This document shows, piece by piece, positions 51,844 through 62,237 of a stretch of DNA of 64,000 nt. Source of the DNA: Catenulispora sp. MAP5-51 (GTDB lineage: Bacteria > Actinomycetota > Actinomycetes > Streptomycetales > Catenulisporaceae); the NCBI RefSeq assembly GCF_041261205.1, contig NZ_JBGCCH010000027.1, positions 1-64,000 on the forward strand, in the 5' to 3' direction. Below the pieces are notes generated by a model. The model had not been told where the DNA came from and did no database searches. It saw only the letters and a list, made by a program, of their open reading frames with translations. The position numbers and the translations under genes were made by a program. The stretch's first letter is position 1. The number at the start of each line of letters is the position of its first letter.

Positions 51844-53346
51844 TCAGTGCCCGAAGTCGAACCAGTGCACGTTCACATAGTCCGCCGGCTGCCCGCTGGT
51901 GAACGTCACATAGAGGGTGTGGACGCCTGTGACGCCCGATATGTTCGCCGGAACCGTCTCCCAATTCTGCCAACCGCCGGTGTTGGCGATCGCGAAGCTC
52001 CCGACCACCGGGTTCGTGGGGCTGTCCAGCCGCACCTCCACCAAACCGCTGATCCCGGATCCGGCGCCCGAGGCCACCCGGCCGTAGAACTGCCTCGCCG
52101 GCGTCGAGCCGAAGTCCACGTTGTCGAAACGCAGCCACGATCCGTTGTGGATCGAGTCCACATCCTGCGTGCCGCCGGGCGGCCCGTCGGTGGTGGTCTC
52201 CGTCTGGGTCGAGTTTTGCGCGGTGTACGACGTCGCGGGAATCGCCGAGTAGGCGTCGACCGTGGAGCCGGACGGGGAACTCGGCGGTGTCGAAGGCGTT
52301 GTCGTCGGCGTGGTCGGAGGCGTGGTCGGTGTGGTTGGCGGCGTGGTCGGCGTCGTCGGAGGCGTTGTCGGAGGCGTCGTCGAGCCCGAGGCCTCGGTCT
52401 CGACCGTCACGTAGTCCACCAGCATCGGCACGCCCGAAGCGGTCGCGGCCGTCGGGCCGCCGCCGAACGCCGCCGGAAACGCGCCGCCCATCGCCACGTC
52501 CAAGATCATGAAGTAGCCGTGGTTCGTGGCGTTGGCCCAGGTGGCCGCGTCCACCTGATCGGAGTTCACGTGGAAGAACTCCACGCCGTCCAGATACCAG
52601 CGCAACTGCTGCGGCGACGTGCTGGTGTCCCACTCCAGGGCATAGGTGTGGAAGCCGGACTGGCAGGTACCACCGGTGACGCACGGGGTGTTGCCGCCGA
52701 GCCCGGTCGTCTCGTTGCACGGGCCACCAGGGTCCACTCCGCAGTGGAACGTACCGTACTCAGTGTTCTGACCCTGGACGTTCTCCATCACGTCCATCTC
52801 GCCGATGCTCGGCCAGTTCGTCGCCCCCACCGCGCGGGCCGGGGCCCCCATGGACCAGAACGCGGGCCAATAGCCGGCAGCGGCGGCACCCGTCACGTCC
52901 GGCATCTGGATCCGCGCCTCCATACGCAGCACGCCGCCGGTCGGGGGCTGAAAGTCGGTGCGGGTCGTCTCGATACGGCCGGACGTCCAGTTGCCCCCTG
53001 CATCGCGGATCGGCTTGACGGCCAGGTCGCCGTTGCCGTCCAGGTACACGTTGGCCGTGCTGTTCGTGTCGGTCTCGACCTCGCCGGTGCCCCAGTTCCC
53101 CGCCCCGCCGGGGTAGCTGGTACCGAGGTCGTACTGCCAGTTCGCGGAGGACGGGGCCGATCCGGCCGAGCCGTCGAAGTCGTCGTGGAACACGGTGGTC
53201 CAGCCGGCCGGGGGCGGCGGGGCGCTGGCGCTGGCGCCGTGTACGACGACCACCAGTGCGGCGGGGAGCACGGCCGCGAGCACCGCGGCCATCAGCCCTC
53301 GGCGCTTGGCGCCGGGACCAGGTCTCTTCGACCCGTTCAGGGGCAT
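51844..53346 (-). CDS. Secreted GH16 family glycosidase with CBM6-like domain
   Basis: 500 residues from ATG 53346 (GAGAGG upstream, somewhat long spacing). A signal peptide (LMAAVLAAVLPAALVVVVHG) is followed by a GH16 domain (about 48-310) with the catalytic motif GEMDVMENV at 182-190 (Glu183 nucleophile, Asp185, Glu188 acid/base) and WPAFWSMG. A Thr-Pro linker (repeats of TTPPTTPT) joins it to a CBM6-like C-terminal module (about 365-500: DVDSIHNGSWLRFDNVDFGS; HTLYVTFTSGQPADYVNVHW). The family cleaves beta-glucans such as laminarin or lichenan. Two identical operator-like repeats lie upstream, suggesting sugar-controlled expression. Confidence 0.92.
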   Translation of the reverse strand: MPLNGSKRPGPGAKRRGLMAAVLAAVLPAALVVVVHGASASAPPPPAGWTTVFHDDFDGSAGSAPSSANWQYDLGTSYPGGAGNWGTGEVETDTNSTANVYLDGNGDLAVKPIRDAGGNWTSGRIETTRTDFQPPTGGVLRMEARIQMPDVTGAAAAGYWPAFWSMGAPARAVGATNWPSIGEMDVMENVQGQNTEYGTFHCGVDPGGPCNETTGLGGNTPCVTGGTCQSGFHTYALEWDTSTSPQQLRWYLDGVEFFHVNSDQVDAATWANATNHGYFMILDVAMGGAFPAAFGGGPTAATASGVPMLVDYVTVETEASGSTTPPTTPPTTPTTPPTTPTTPPTTPTTTPSTPPSSPSGSTVDAYSAIPATSYTAQNSTQTETTTDGPPGGTQDVDSIHNGSWLRFDNVDFGSTPARQFYGRVASGAGSGISGLVEVRLDSPTNPVVGSFAIANTGGWQNWETVPANISGVTGVHTLYVTFTSGQPADYVNVHWFDFGH

Positions 53347-53382
53347 GGCGGATGTACCTCTCTGGAGGGGTGGTTGGCGAGC

Positions 53383-53450
53383 TCCGTAAACGTTTCCGGA
53401 GCCGTCGGCGAGGTGAGCACTCCCCCGTTCCGTAAACGTTTCCGGAGCCG
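53383..53450 (-). promoter_or_regulatory. Two LacI-type operator-like direct repeats upstream of the GH16 gene
   Basis: TCCGTAAACGTTTCCGGAGC occurs at 53383-53402 and again at 53429-53448, and both extend by CG to a 22-bp identity. The core GTAAACGTTTCC is a near palindrome like the operators of LacI-family sugar regulators. The sites are about 40 and 85 bases upstream of the start, 46 bases apart. Confidence 0.65.
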
Positions 53451-53594
53451 TAGGGAGGATGTTCTCTGTAACCCGGGGTTCACGCGGATAGTGCTCCCCA
53501 TTGCCACCGCTGTCAATGCCCTGCAAGAGGTGATCAAGGTCAAAGTGCCGTCCGGCGTCCCACTGGACCTCGTGGGCAACACCGGACGGCGGGA

Positions 53595-53966
53595 TCAGTC
53601 GAGCTTCGACACCTGGTAGTGGCCGATCTCCCAGCCGTCGGCCCCCTGCTTGAGCAGCACGCCGAGCTTGACGTGCAGGGTGGGGCGGTCGGTGAAGGAG
53701 AAGTCGACGTGCAGATAGCTCAGGACCAGGTTCTCGGCGAGCCGTCGCGTCTCAAGGATCTGATAGTCGGCGGTCAGTCCCAGCGGCTGGGTGGCGTAGT
53801 ACTCGGCCACGCCTGCTCGGCCGACGCTGTAGGGGTGGAGTCCCTGGAAGACGGCGTCCTCGGTGAAGTAGGAGGCGACGCGTTCGGGCTCGTGTCGGCC
53901 GACCGCGTCCCGCCATCGGTCGAGGACTGTTCGGACGACGGCTTCGTCCCGGGTCGTGGTGGTCAT
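53595..53966 (-). CDS. SnoaL-like / NTF2-fold protein
   Basis: 123 residues. VVRTVLDRWRDAVGRHEPER, VASYFTEDAVFQGLHPYSVG and LVLSYLHVDFSFTDRPTLHV fit the SgcJ/EcaC type of NTF2-like fold. These are small cone-shaped proteins, some with isomerase or hydrolase activity, many without known function. It starts 11 bases after the SDR stop and is co-transcribed with it. Confidence 0.8.
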   Translation of the reverse strand: MTTTTRDEAVVRTVLDRWRDAVGRHEPERVASYFTEDAVFQGLHPYSVGRAGVAEYYATQPLGLTADYQILETRRLAENLVLSYLHVDFSFTDRPTLHVKLGVLLKQGADGWEIGHYQVSKLD

Positions 53967-53977
53967 CGCCGCGCTCC

Positions 53978-54691
53978 TCAGTGCCCGGCGCTCGTGCCGC
54001 CGTCGACGTGCAGGATCTCGCCGGTGACGAAGGGTGCGGTCTCCAGGAAGAGCACGGCGTCGACGATGTCGGCGATCTCCCCTATCCGGCCCACCGGCTG
54101 CAGGCCGGCCAGGAAGTCGTGGGTCGCGGGGTCGTGCATGGGGGTCTTGATGATGCCCGGCGAGACCGCGTTGGCCCGGATGCCGCGGCTGGCGTACTCG
54201 ATCGCGAGGGACTTGGTGGCGGACTGCAAGCCGCCCTTGGTCAGGGAGGCCAGGACGGAGGGGACGCGGGAGTCGGCGTTGTCCACCAGGCTCGTGGTGA
54301 TGGTGACGATGTGGCCGCCGGAGTCGGCCGGCATCGCGCGGACCGCCGCCTGCGTGATGTGGAAGAAGCCGGTCAGGTTCACCCCGGCGATGTGGGCGTA
54401 GTCCTCGGCGGTGTAGTCGGTGAACGGCTTGGCGACGAACACGCCCGCGTTGTTGACGAGGGTGTCGATCCGGCCGAAGCGCTCGACGGCGGCGGCCGCG
54501 ACCCGCTCGGCGGTCGCCGGGTCGGCGATGTCGCCGGCCACGGCCAGCACGCCGGGGTCGCCGGACTCCTCGATGGTGCGGGCGGTGGCGACGACGGCGT
54601 ACCCGAGCTTGCGGTAGGCCTCGACGAGGCCGGTGCCGATGCCGCGGGACGCGCCGGTGATGACGGCGACCTTCTGCTGCTGGACGCTCAT
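53978..54691 (-). CDS. Short-chain dehydrogenase/reductase lacking the catalytic Tyr
   Basis: 237 residues. ITGASRGIGTGLVEAYRKLG is the dinucleotide-binding TGxxxGIG, and NNAGVFV, GDIAD and VSPGIIKTPM are SDR landmarks. The usual YxxxK is replaced: VPSVLASLTKGGLQ keeps the Lys but has Ala where Tyr should be. The protein may be catalytically altered or inactive. A TetR-like palindrome lies 30 bases upstream and the SnoaL-like gene follows, so this is probably a TetR-regulated operon. Confidence 0.85.
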   Translation of the reverse strand: MSVQQQKVAVITGASRGIGTGLVEAYRKLGYAVVATARTIEESGDPGVLAVAGDIADPATAERVAAAAVERFGRIDTLVNNAGVFVAKPFTDYTAEDYAHIAGVNLTGFFHITQAAVRAMPADSGGHIVTITTSLVDNADSRVPSVLASLTKGGLQSATKSLAIEYASRGIRANAVSPGIIKTPMHDPATHDFLAGLQPVGRIGEIADIVDAVLFLETAPFVTGEILHVDGGTSAGH

Positions 54692-54720
54692 GGGACGACC
54701 TTCCTGCTGATGACCGGCAC

Positions 54721-54738
54721 TAGACGACCGGTCGACTA
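54721..54738. promoter_or_regulatory. TetR-like palindromic operator upstream of the SDR gene
   Basis: TAGACGACCGGTCGACTA is a nearly perfect palindrome about 30 bases before the SDR start. A shorter variant, TAGACCGGTCGGCTA, lies upstream of the tetR gene at 56590-56604, pointing to the TetR protein as the common regulator. Confidence 0.65.
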
Positions 54739-54927
54739 AAAAGAACCGTAGGTCGCGGCCGGGCCGGCGGACAAGCTGAAACAGGCCTGCGAGCAGGACC
54801 GAAATCCTCCTGGGTGGGAGGCTCAGCCTCCTAGCCGAGGAAGCGGGTCGTGCCAGGGGCGTGAGTGAGGATCCGGCGATGCGTCAGCAGGGTCGTGACG
54901 CCACGGCTACGCGTCAGGCGTCAGGCG

Positions 54928-55887
54928 TCAGGCGTCGTGCTGCGGGCGTGGGGCCTCGGGCGTCAGGCGCCGGTGCGGATCGCTCGCCGGCAACCAGGCG
55001 TCCGCGGCGTTGATCCCGAGCTCGCCGACGCCGTCGCAGAGCGCGTCGACGACGGCCGGAACCGCCGAACGCACCTCGTCCGCACGCCACACCAGGGACC
55101 ACGTCCAGTACACCCGCGGCGCCACGATGGGCCGGCGGACGAGCCCGGCCGGCAACGTCTCCGTCTGCCCCTTGGGCGAGTTGACGATCGGCCTGGCGCT
55201 GCGGCGGACGTGGTCGTGGAACGCCGGGCCGGTGATACCGCCGTCCGAGATGCGGGCCACACGGGCACCGGTGTCACGCACCAGTTCCTCGGCGTACGCG
55301 TTCCACTGCGTCCAGGACGTGGCGTCGTCGTCGACGAGCACGACGGTGTCCGCGGCCGCGACCTCGCCGACGGCGTCGTCCCGGCTGACGGCGTGCAGCC
55401 GATCGGCCCCCAGGAGCCGGGCCCGCAGCCCCAGCCGCTCGAGGTCTTCGGTGCGGATCCAGCACACCGCGAGGTCCAGCCCGCCGTCGGCGACGCGTGC
55501 GGCCTGCGCGTGCGAGGGCGCGACCCAGGGGTCGACGTGCACCTGCGCCACGCCGGAGGTCCGGGCCGCCAGATCGGCGGGCAGCCAGCTCACGTACCCG
55601 AGCCGCACCGGCTCGGACCCGGCGAGCCGCCCGGCGCGGCCGCGCAACTCATCCGCCTGCGCCAACAACGCGCGAGTGGCCGGGAGCAACGCCGCCCCGG
55701 CCGCGGTGAGGGCCACCGAGCGGCGGTCGCGCTCGAACAGCACCACCCCGAGGTCCCGCTCCAGCGCCTTGATCTGCTGGGACAGCGACGGCCCGGCGAT
55801 CAGCAGCCGGGAGGCGGCACGGCCGAAGTTCAGCTCCTCGGCCACCGCGACGAAGTACCGCAGTTGGCGCAGCTCCACGCTGATCAT
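54928..55887 (-). CDS. LysR-family transcriptional regulator
   Basis: 319 residues. The N-terminal HTH reads LRQLRYFVAVAEELNFGRAA, then LLIAGPSLSQQIKALERDLG and LFERDRRSVALTAAGAALLP, the standard LysR signature. The effector-binding domain follows to about residue 290, at normal family length. It lies 39 bases after tetR on the same strand and 236 bases before the SDR operon. The inducer is unknown. Confidence 0.9.
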   Translation of the reverse strand: MISVELRQLRYFVAVAEELNFGRAASRLLIAGPSLSQQIKALERDLGVVLFERDRRSVALTAAGAALLPATRALLAQADELRGRAGRLAGSEPVRLGYVSWLPADLAARTSGVAQVHVDPWVAPSHAQAARVADGGLDLAVCWIRTEDLERLGLRARLLGADRLHAVSRDDAVGEVAAADTVVLVDDDATSWTQWNAYAEELVRDTGARVARISDGGITGPAFHDHVRRSARPIVNSPKGQTETLPAGLVRRPIVAPRVYWTWSLVWRADEVRSAVPAVVDALCDGVGELGINAADAWLPASDPHRRLTPEAPRPQHDA

Positions 55888-55926
55888 GCTACGTGGCGTA
55901 GGAGGCTGCGCCGGGATCCGCCTTCC

Positions 55927-56556
55927 TCAGACCGTTTCGGCGACATCGTCTTCCTCCGCCGGTACGCGAGCGCCGAGCAACGCCAGGCAGTTCTCCCACA
56001 GCGCACCGAGGCGCGCGGTGTCGTTGTAGAGCTTGGCGAACATGACCTGACCCTCCAGCTGTGCGAGCACGCCGCGCGCCGCAGCCGGCACGTCGGCGAC
56101 TGCGACCTCCCCCCGCTCCACCGCTTCGCCGATCACCGCCGCCACCATCGCCGCCTGCTCCTCGAAGACCCCCTGCAGCCGGCCCCGAATCGCCTCGGTC
56201 TGGTTGCTCAGCTCAAGCGTGAGGTTCCCGAACAGGCACCCCGCGACGGCCCCGCAGTTCAGCTGCCCGGCACGCTGAGCGGCCTCGGTCGCCTCGAACC
56301 ACCGGCGCATCCGCAGCAACGGCGAAGCATCGCCGCCGAGGACGCCGGTCCACATCGTCTTCTGCTCGGCCCACTGCTCGTCGATGACGGCCAGAGCCAT
56401 GGCCTCTTTGGACGCGAAGAAGTAGTAGAAGCTGCCCTTCGGGACCCCGGCCGCGGAACAGATCTCCGCGATGCCGAGAGCGGAGTAGCCGCGGGTCTCG
56501 ATAAGCCCCGATCCGGCACTGAGGATCCGCTCTCTGGCATCGCTGGTACGTCCCAT
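55927..56556 (-). CDS. TetR-family transcriptional regulator
   Basis: 209 residues. The HTH is ERILSAGSGLIETRGYSALG, then IAEICSAAGVPKGSFYYFFA and SKEAMALAVIDEQW. The C-terminal ligand domain resembles the TetR_C group common near SDR genes (CLFGNLTLELSNQTEAIRGR). It probably represses its own promoter and the SDR operon through the paired palindromes at 56590 and 54721. Confidence 0.9.
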   Translation of the reverse strand: MGRTSDARERILSAGSGLIETRGYSALGIAEICSAAGVPKGSFYYFFASKEAMALAVIDEQWAEQKTMWTGVLGGDASPLLRMRRWFEATEAAQRAGQLNCGAVAGCLFGNLTLELSNQTEAIRGRLQGVFEEQAAMVAAVIGEAVERGEVAVADVPAAARGVLAQLEGQVMFAKLYNDTARLGALWENCLALLGARVPAEEDDVAETV

Positions 56557-56589
56557 GCCTCCAGAATAGGCCGGGTTGGCACCGGATAC

Positions 56590-56604
56590 TAGACCGGTCG
56601 GCTA
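56590..56604. promoter_or_regulatory. TetR-like operator upstream of tetR
   Basis: TAGACCGGTCGGCTA shares the ACCGGTCG core and the CTA end with the site at 54721-54738. It lies about 35 bases before the tetR start, a typical autoregulatory position. Confidence 0.55.
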
Positions 56605-56628
56605 TGCCGCTTCGACGCGTCCGAATGA

Positions 56629-57315
56629 TCACTCGTACCAGCGACCGGGCAGCGGCCCGCGTCTGGTCTCGGCGTGGACGCCGGCGGGGATCGCTGCGGA
56701 CTCCATGTCGCCCCGGATGTGGAGATACAGATCCGGGGTGGGAAGGCCGGCCGTCTGAAGCCATCCCCGGCCTTGAACGTGGCCTGCGGCGATCACCGCG
56801 GCGTATTGGCCGCTTGGCGCTCGGTCCGCGCTGTAAGACTGAGCGAGGGTTTCGGAAGTGTCGGCGAAGGCGTAGCGCGCCGCGTAGGCGTAGCCGTCGT
56901 GCAGCCAGACGTAGAGCACCACCGGTCGGGCCAGTACCGCTTCGAACCACTCGGCGGTGCGCTCCGCAAGCGCGTCCACGCTGCCTGTCGCGGTCAGGGA
57001 CAAGCTGGGTGTTTGGTCGGACAGGGAATAGAGCTGGTTGTGAAGGCGGCCGCCGTTGATTCGGCCGCTGCGATAGTGGACACCGAAATCCACGAGGCCG
57101 AGACGGGGCTCGGCTGCCAGGTCTGTGAAACTCAGTCCCGCGACCAGCGTGTCATCGCCGTGGTCACCGTACTCGGCGGGTATCAGGAAGTCGCCGACCC
57201 CCGGGCAGACGAGCCGCGCGGTCGATCCCGACAGTGCCGCAGCGAAGGCGTGCTCCTGGACGGTCATGTCGTTGGGGTCGTCAAGGTCGGGGACGAACCA
57301 TCTGGGCTCGATCAT
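56629..57315 (-). CDS. Conserved protein of unknown function
   Basis: 228 residues if translation begins at ATG 57315; no ribosome binding site supports it strongly and the frame is open to 57450. The content is soluble: VCPGVGDFLIPAEYGDHGDD, LVAGLSFTDLAAEPRLGLVD, FEAVLARPVVLYVWLHDGYA, and a C-terminal DLYLHIRGDMESAAIPAGV. I recognise no domain. It is convergent with nothing and divergent from the helicase-associated-domain gene at 57443. Confidence 0.55.
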   Translation of the reverse strand: MIEPRWFVPDLDDPNDMTVQEHAFAAALSGSTARLVCPGVGDFLIPAEYGDHGDDTLVAGLSFTDLAAEPRLGLVDFGVHYRSGRINGGRLHNQLYSLSDQTPSLSLTATGSVDALAERTAEWFEAVLARPVVLYVWLHDGYAYAARYAFADTSETLAQSYSADRAPSGQYAAVIAAGHVQGRGWLQTAGLPTPDLYLHIRGDMESAAIPAGVHAETRRGPLPGRWYE

Positions 57316-57442
57316 GGGCAGGAGTGTAGATCGGGAGGACGGCATGCGAGGAGCGGATATTCGCCGCGACGGATGACCCGATAGAGCAGGATATCCACAG
57401 AAAAGGGCCGGGCAGGCCTTCCGGGGCTGGAAGAATGGGCCT

Positions 57443-59302
57443 GTGCACAACCTTTTCAGTTCTTTGGCACAGTATGTGGCATCGCTTCCGCAAGATCGGT
57501 TCGACGCGTTGATGAGCGCCCGGCCCGACGTTGCCGAGGCGGTGTTCCGCTACTTACCCGACGGGCTGCAGACGGAGACCGATGTCGAAGCCGTCATCGA
57601 GTTGCTGATGGATCCCGACGGCGTCGCCGAGGCGGTGCTGCGGCTTTCGCGGCCCGAGGTCCAGGTGCTGATGGCGTTGACCGGTGCGGCGGAGAAGGTG
57701 CACGGCGGGCTTGACGACCGGTTCGGCGGGCCGGGATTCGCCGACCTGGTCCGCGGGGGAGGCGGCCGGATCGGGCCCGTGGAGGTCTTCAGCGTGCTGT
57801 CGATGGCCGGCGGCGCGGTCGTGGTGGATCCGCACTCGGCGCGAGCTGCGCTGTGTGAGTCGCTGACGGGGACCGCCCGGTCGGCCGCGGCGGAGGAGTT
57901 CGACCGGATTCTCGGTCGCCTCACGGACTCCTGTCTGGTGTGGCCGGAGCCTGGGGGCCGGGCTTTCCGGGTCAACTACGCCGTGCTGGATCTGCCCGAA
58001 CCAGGTCCGGGGTGGGATGGTTTCGATCTGGTTCAGCCGCCGCCGGGGGTAGGGCGTCGGGTGGCGGCTGCGGACGTCGATGGCGAGGCGCAGGCCGCGG
58101 TCACGGCGGCCCTGGAGTGTGCCGAGCGGCTGCTCAGGTGTGTCGCGACCGATGCGGTGCCGCTGCTCAAGGCCGGCGGGGTCGGCAGCCGCGAGGTCAA
58201 GCGGCTCGTGCGGGCCAGCGGGCTGGCCGAGGAGGCGATCAGGTTCTGGCTGTACGTCGTGGAAAACGCCGGGCTGGTGGTGTGCCAGAACGGCAGGCTG
58301 TTGGCGACGCCGGAATACGATCAATGGATCACGGACGAGCCGAGCCGCCGCTACGCCGTGCTACTCGGGGCATGGCTGGCGCTGCCGACATCGGTGCTCG
58401 GTCCCTTCGCCTTGACTGATGCCGCGGGGAAGCCGCCTGCGGTGTTGTCCGACTCTGCGTTCGACGGTGTGGGGCACTACGTTCGGACCGTTGTCCTGGA
58501 ACTGATGGCCGCCTATGGCGCCGAGGCGGTCGCGGATGCCGCATCCGTGGCCGACGCCTTGATGTGGCGGATGCCTTTGCTCATGGCGGGACAGGAAGTG
58601 GCCGTCGCTGCCGTGGCCACCGTGCTCGCCGAGGGCAGCCTCCTCGGCGCTGTGGCGTTCGGCGCGCTCGCCCCGGTCGTTCGCACACTGGTCACCAAGT
58701 CCCAGGATGACGTCTCGGCAGTGGCAGCCGACTTCGCCGCCGCGTTGTCCGCGACGGTGCCGGCACCTGTTGACCAAGTCCGGCTGCAAGGCGACATGAC
58801 CGTGGTGGCCGCCGGGTTGCCGTCGGCCAGGCTGGCGGCGTTCTTCGACGGCGCCGCCGACCGCGAAGCCGCGAGCGCCGCGACGGTCTGGCGGATCACC
58901 GACGGCTCGGTCCGCAGGTGGCTGGACTCAGGCCGCTCGGCCGAGGAGTTCCGCTCGGGCCTGGCCGAATTCTGTGCGGACAAGCCGTCTCAGGCCCTGG
59001 ACTACCTCATCGAGGACGCCGACCGCCGCCACGGCCTGGTCGACGTGATCGCCGCCCGAGCCGTGATCGTCGCCCTCGACGAGCAGCTCGGCGCCGAACT
59101 GGCGACGGCGCCCTCTCTGATCCGTCTCGGCGTGCGCCGCATCGCCGAAACCGTCTTGGTCCTGGACGCGCCCCAACAAGAGGTTCTCAGCCTGCTGCGG
59201 TTCGCCGGATATCTGCCCACCGCGCACGAAGCGGACGGCAAGTTGACCGTGGCGATGGTTGCCGCGCCCAGGGCTTCGTCCGAGGCTTTGCCGCGGTTCT
59301 GA
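57443..59302 (+). CDS. Helicase-associated (XPB/Ssl2-like) domain protein
   Basis: 619 residues from GTG 57443. The N-terminal half is helical (LPQDRFDALMSARPDVAEAV; LSRPEVQVLMALTGAAEKV). The C-terminal part (DQVRLQGDMTVVAAGLPSAR, VWRITDGSVRRWLDSGRSAE, ALDYLIEDADRRHGLV) matches the Helicase_C_3 type found in actinobacterial proteins that accompany an XPB-like helicase. No Walker motifs are present, so it is not a helicase itself. No helicase gene is in the window. Confidence 0.8.
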   Translation: MHNLFSSLAQYVASLPQDRFDALMSARPDVAEAVFRYLPDGLQTETDVEAVIELLMDPDGVAEAVLRLSRPEVQVLMALTGAAEKVHGGLDDRFGGPGFADLVRGGGGRIGPVEVFSVLSMAGGAVVVDPHSARAALCESLTGTARSAAAEEFDRILGRLTDSCLVWPEPGGRAFRVNYAVLDLPEPGPGWDGFDLVQPPPGVGRRVAAADVDGEAQAAVTAALECAERLLRCVATDAVPLLKAGGVGSREVKRLVRASGLAEEAIRFWLYVVENAGLVVCQNGRLLATPEYDQWITDEPSRRYAVLLGAWLALPTSVLGPFALTDAAGKPPAVLSDSAFDGVGHYVRTVVLELMAAYGAEAVADAASVADALMWRMPLLMAGQEVAVAAVATVLAEGSLLGAVAFGALAPVVRTLVTKSQDDVSAVAADFAAALSATVPAPVDQVRLQGDMTVVAAGLPSARLAAFFDGAADREAASAATVWRITDGSVRRWLDSGRSAEEFRSGLAEFCADKPSQALDYLIEDADRRHGLVDVIAARAVIVALDEQLGAELATAPSLIRLGVRRIAETVLVLDAPQQEVLSLLRFAGYLPTAHEADGKLTVAMVAAPRASSEALPRF

Positions 59303-59354
59303 CCTGGGCGGCGGCGATCATCTGGCTCTGGCTGGTCGTCAAAAGCCGGTCGTC

Positions 59355-60626
<1,272 letters not shown>

Positions 60627-60628
60627 GG

Positions 60629-61003
60629 TCAGACTCCCTCGATGAGCGCGGCGTAGGCGGTAGCGTCCAGCAGGTCGACGGCCTTGGTGATCCGCATCCG
60701 GTAGAGCCAGCCCTCCCCGAACGGGTCGCGGTTGACCACGGCCGGATCGGCGATCGCGGCCTCGTTGACCTCGAGGACCTCGCCGTCCGCGGGGGCGAAC
60801 AGGTCGCTCACGGACTTGGTCGACTCGATCTCGCCGCACGGCTCGCCGGCGGCGATCGTCGAGCCGACGGCCGGCAGGCTGAGGAACACGACGTCGCCGA
60901 GCGCCTCGGCGGCGTGGGCGGTGATACCGACGGTCGAGACGTCGCCGTCGGCCGCGATCCACTCGTGGTCGCTGGTGTAGGACAGGTCTGAGGGCAGGCT
61001 CAT
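60629..61003 (-). CDS. gcvH: Glycine cleavage system H protein
   Basis: 124 residues from ATG 61003. It carries the aminomethyl group on a lipoyl arm between the P and T proteins. [31 protein letters not shown] and [20 protein letters not shown] are diagnostic; Lys63 in ESTKS is the lipoylation site. It sits between gcvT and glyA with short gaps. gcvP is not in the window. Confidence 0.97.
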   Translation of the reverse strand: MSLPSDLSYTSDHEWIAADGDVSTVGITAHAAEALGDVVFLSLPAVGSTIAAGEPCGEIESTKSVSDLFAPADGEVLEVNEAAIADPAVVNRDPFGEGWLYRMRITKAVDLLDATAYAALIEGV

Positions 61004-61031
61004 GCTCTGGATCTCTCTGAGTGTGTCTGAT

Positions 61032-62168
61032 TCAGCGGTGGTAGAAGGGCAGCGGGACGACGGTCGCGTCCACTCGGCTGCCTCGGATGTCGACGAGCAC
61101 CTTCGTCCCGGGCTCCTGGCGATCGGCCGCCAGGTAGGCCATCGCGATCGGGTAGCCGAGGGCCGGCGACAGAGCACCGGAGGTGACCTCGCCGACGGTC
61201 TCGCCGGTGTCCGGATCGAGGACGGCGTAGCCGTGACGCGGGGCCCGCTGGCCGGTGGTCGTCAGACCGACCAGGACCCGGGCCGGACCCGCGGCGCGAT
61301 GCGCGAGAAGCGCCTGTTCGCCGACGAACCCGCCAGGCTTGCCGAACACCACGACCCGGCCCTGGCCCGCGTCGAACGGGGTCGTCCGGATCGTGATCTC
61401 CTGGCCGTACAACGGCATTCCGGCTTCGAGGCGGAGGGTGTCGCGGCAGGCCAGTCCGCACGGCAGCAGTCCGTGCGAAGCACCGATGGAGCTGATGGCC
61501 TGCCAAATACTCGGCGCCGCCTCCGCCCGGCAGTAGATCTCGAAGCCGTCCTCGCCGGTATAGCCGGTCCGAGCCAGCAGCACATCCTGATCCGCCAAGC
61601 GCATCGGAGTGATCCCGTAGTACTTCAGGAGCGCCAGATCCGCCTCGGTCGCTGCGCCGACGATCGCGGCGGAGCGCGGGCCCTGCACGGCGATCAGCGC
61701 CCAATCGCTGGACGCGTCCCGGATCGTGGCGGCGTAGCCGTCGATCCGGTCGCGCAGGGTGGAGCACACGATCTGCGCGTTGCCGGCGTTGGCGACGATG
61801 AGGTACTCGGTCTCGGCAAGCCGGTAGACGACCAGGTCGTCGAGCACGCCGCCGGTCTCGTGGACCAGCATGGAGTAGCGAGCCCGGCCGACGGCTGTCT
61901 TCGAGGGCTCATTCACCAGGGCGTGGTCGAGCGCACGGGCCGCCTCCGGGCCGGACACCTCGATCTCGCCCATGTGGCTGAGGTCGAAAATGCCCGCGGC
62001 GGTCCGCACGGCGCGGTGCTCCGCCAGCTCGGACGTGTACCGCACGGGCATGGACCAGCCGGCGAAATCAGTGAAGCGCGCGCCGAGTCCGGCGTGGACG
62101 GCGTGCAACGGCGTCTTCTTCGCGGCGGCGGTGAGCGCGCCCGAAGAAGGGGGCCCGGATGAGGTCAT
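61032..62168 (-). CDS. gcvT: Glycine cleavage system T protein (aminomethyltransferase)
   Basis: 378 residues from ATG 62168. It releases ammonia and moves the methylene group from the lipoyl arm to tetrahydrofolate. TPLHAVHAGLGARFTDFAGW, FDLSHMGEIEVSG, LLARTGYTGEDGFEIYC, GLACRDTLRLEAGMPLYGQE and KVLVDIRGSRVDA are family blocks; length is normal. It is the first gene of the operon, and the tandem glycine riboswitch lies in its leader at 62238-62412. Confidence 0.97.
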   Translation of the reverse strand: MTSSGPPSSGALTAAAKKTPLHAVHAGLGARFTDFAGWSMPVRYTSELAEHRAVRTAAGIFDLSHMGEIEVSGPEAARALDHALVNEPSKTAVGRARYSMLVHETGGVLDDLVVYRLAETEYLIVANAGNAQIVCSTLRDRIDGYAATIRDASSDWALIAVQGPRSAAIVGAATEADLALLKYYGITPMRLADQDVLLARTGYTGEDGFEIYCRAEAAPSIWQAISSIGASHGLLPCGLACRDTLRLEAGMPLYGQEITIRTTPFDAGQGRVVVFGKPGGFVGEQALLAHRAAGPARVLVGLTTTGQRAPRHGYAVLDPDTGETVGEVTSGALSPALGYPIAMAYLAADRQEPGTKVLVDIRGSRVDATVVPLPFYHR

Positions 62169-62237
62169 GACGGGAGGCTCCCTGGGGAGGCACCGTGATT
62201 TCCGGTGCCGTGGACGGGTGACCTCCCCGCTCTGTCA

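Noticed and set aside
52287-52380. Repetitive GTCGGAGGCGTGGTC-type sequence suggesting a repeat array
   Set aside because: It encodes the Thr-Pro linker of the GH16 enzyme; no CRISPR-like spacers are present.
61002-62162. A 386-codon plus-strand frame opposite gcvT
   Set aside because: gcvT is unambiguous on the minus strand with a riboswitch in its leader.
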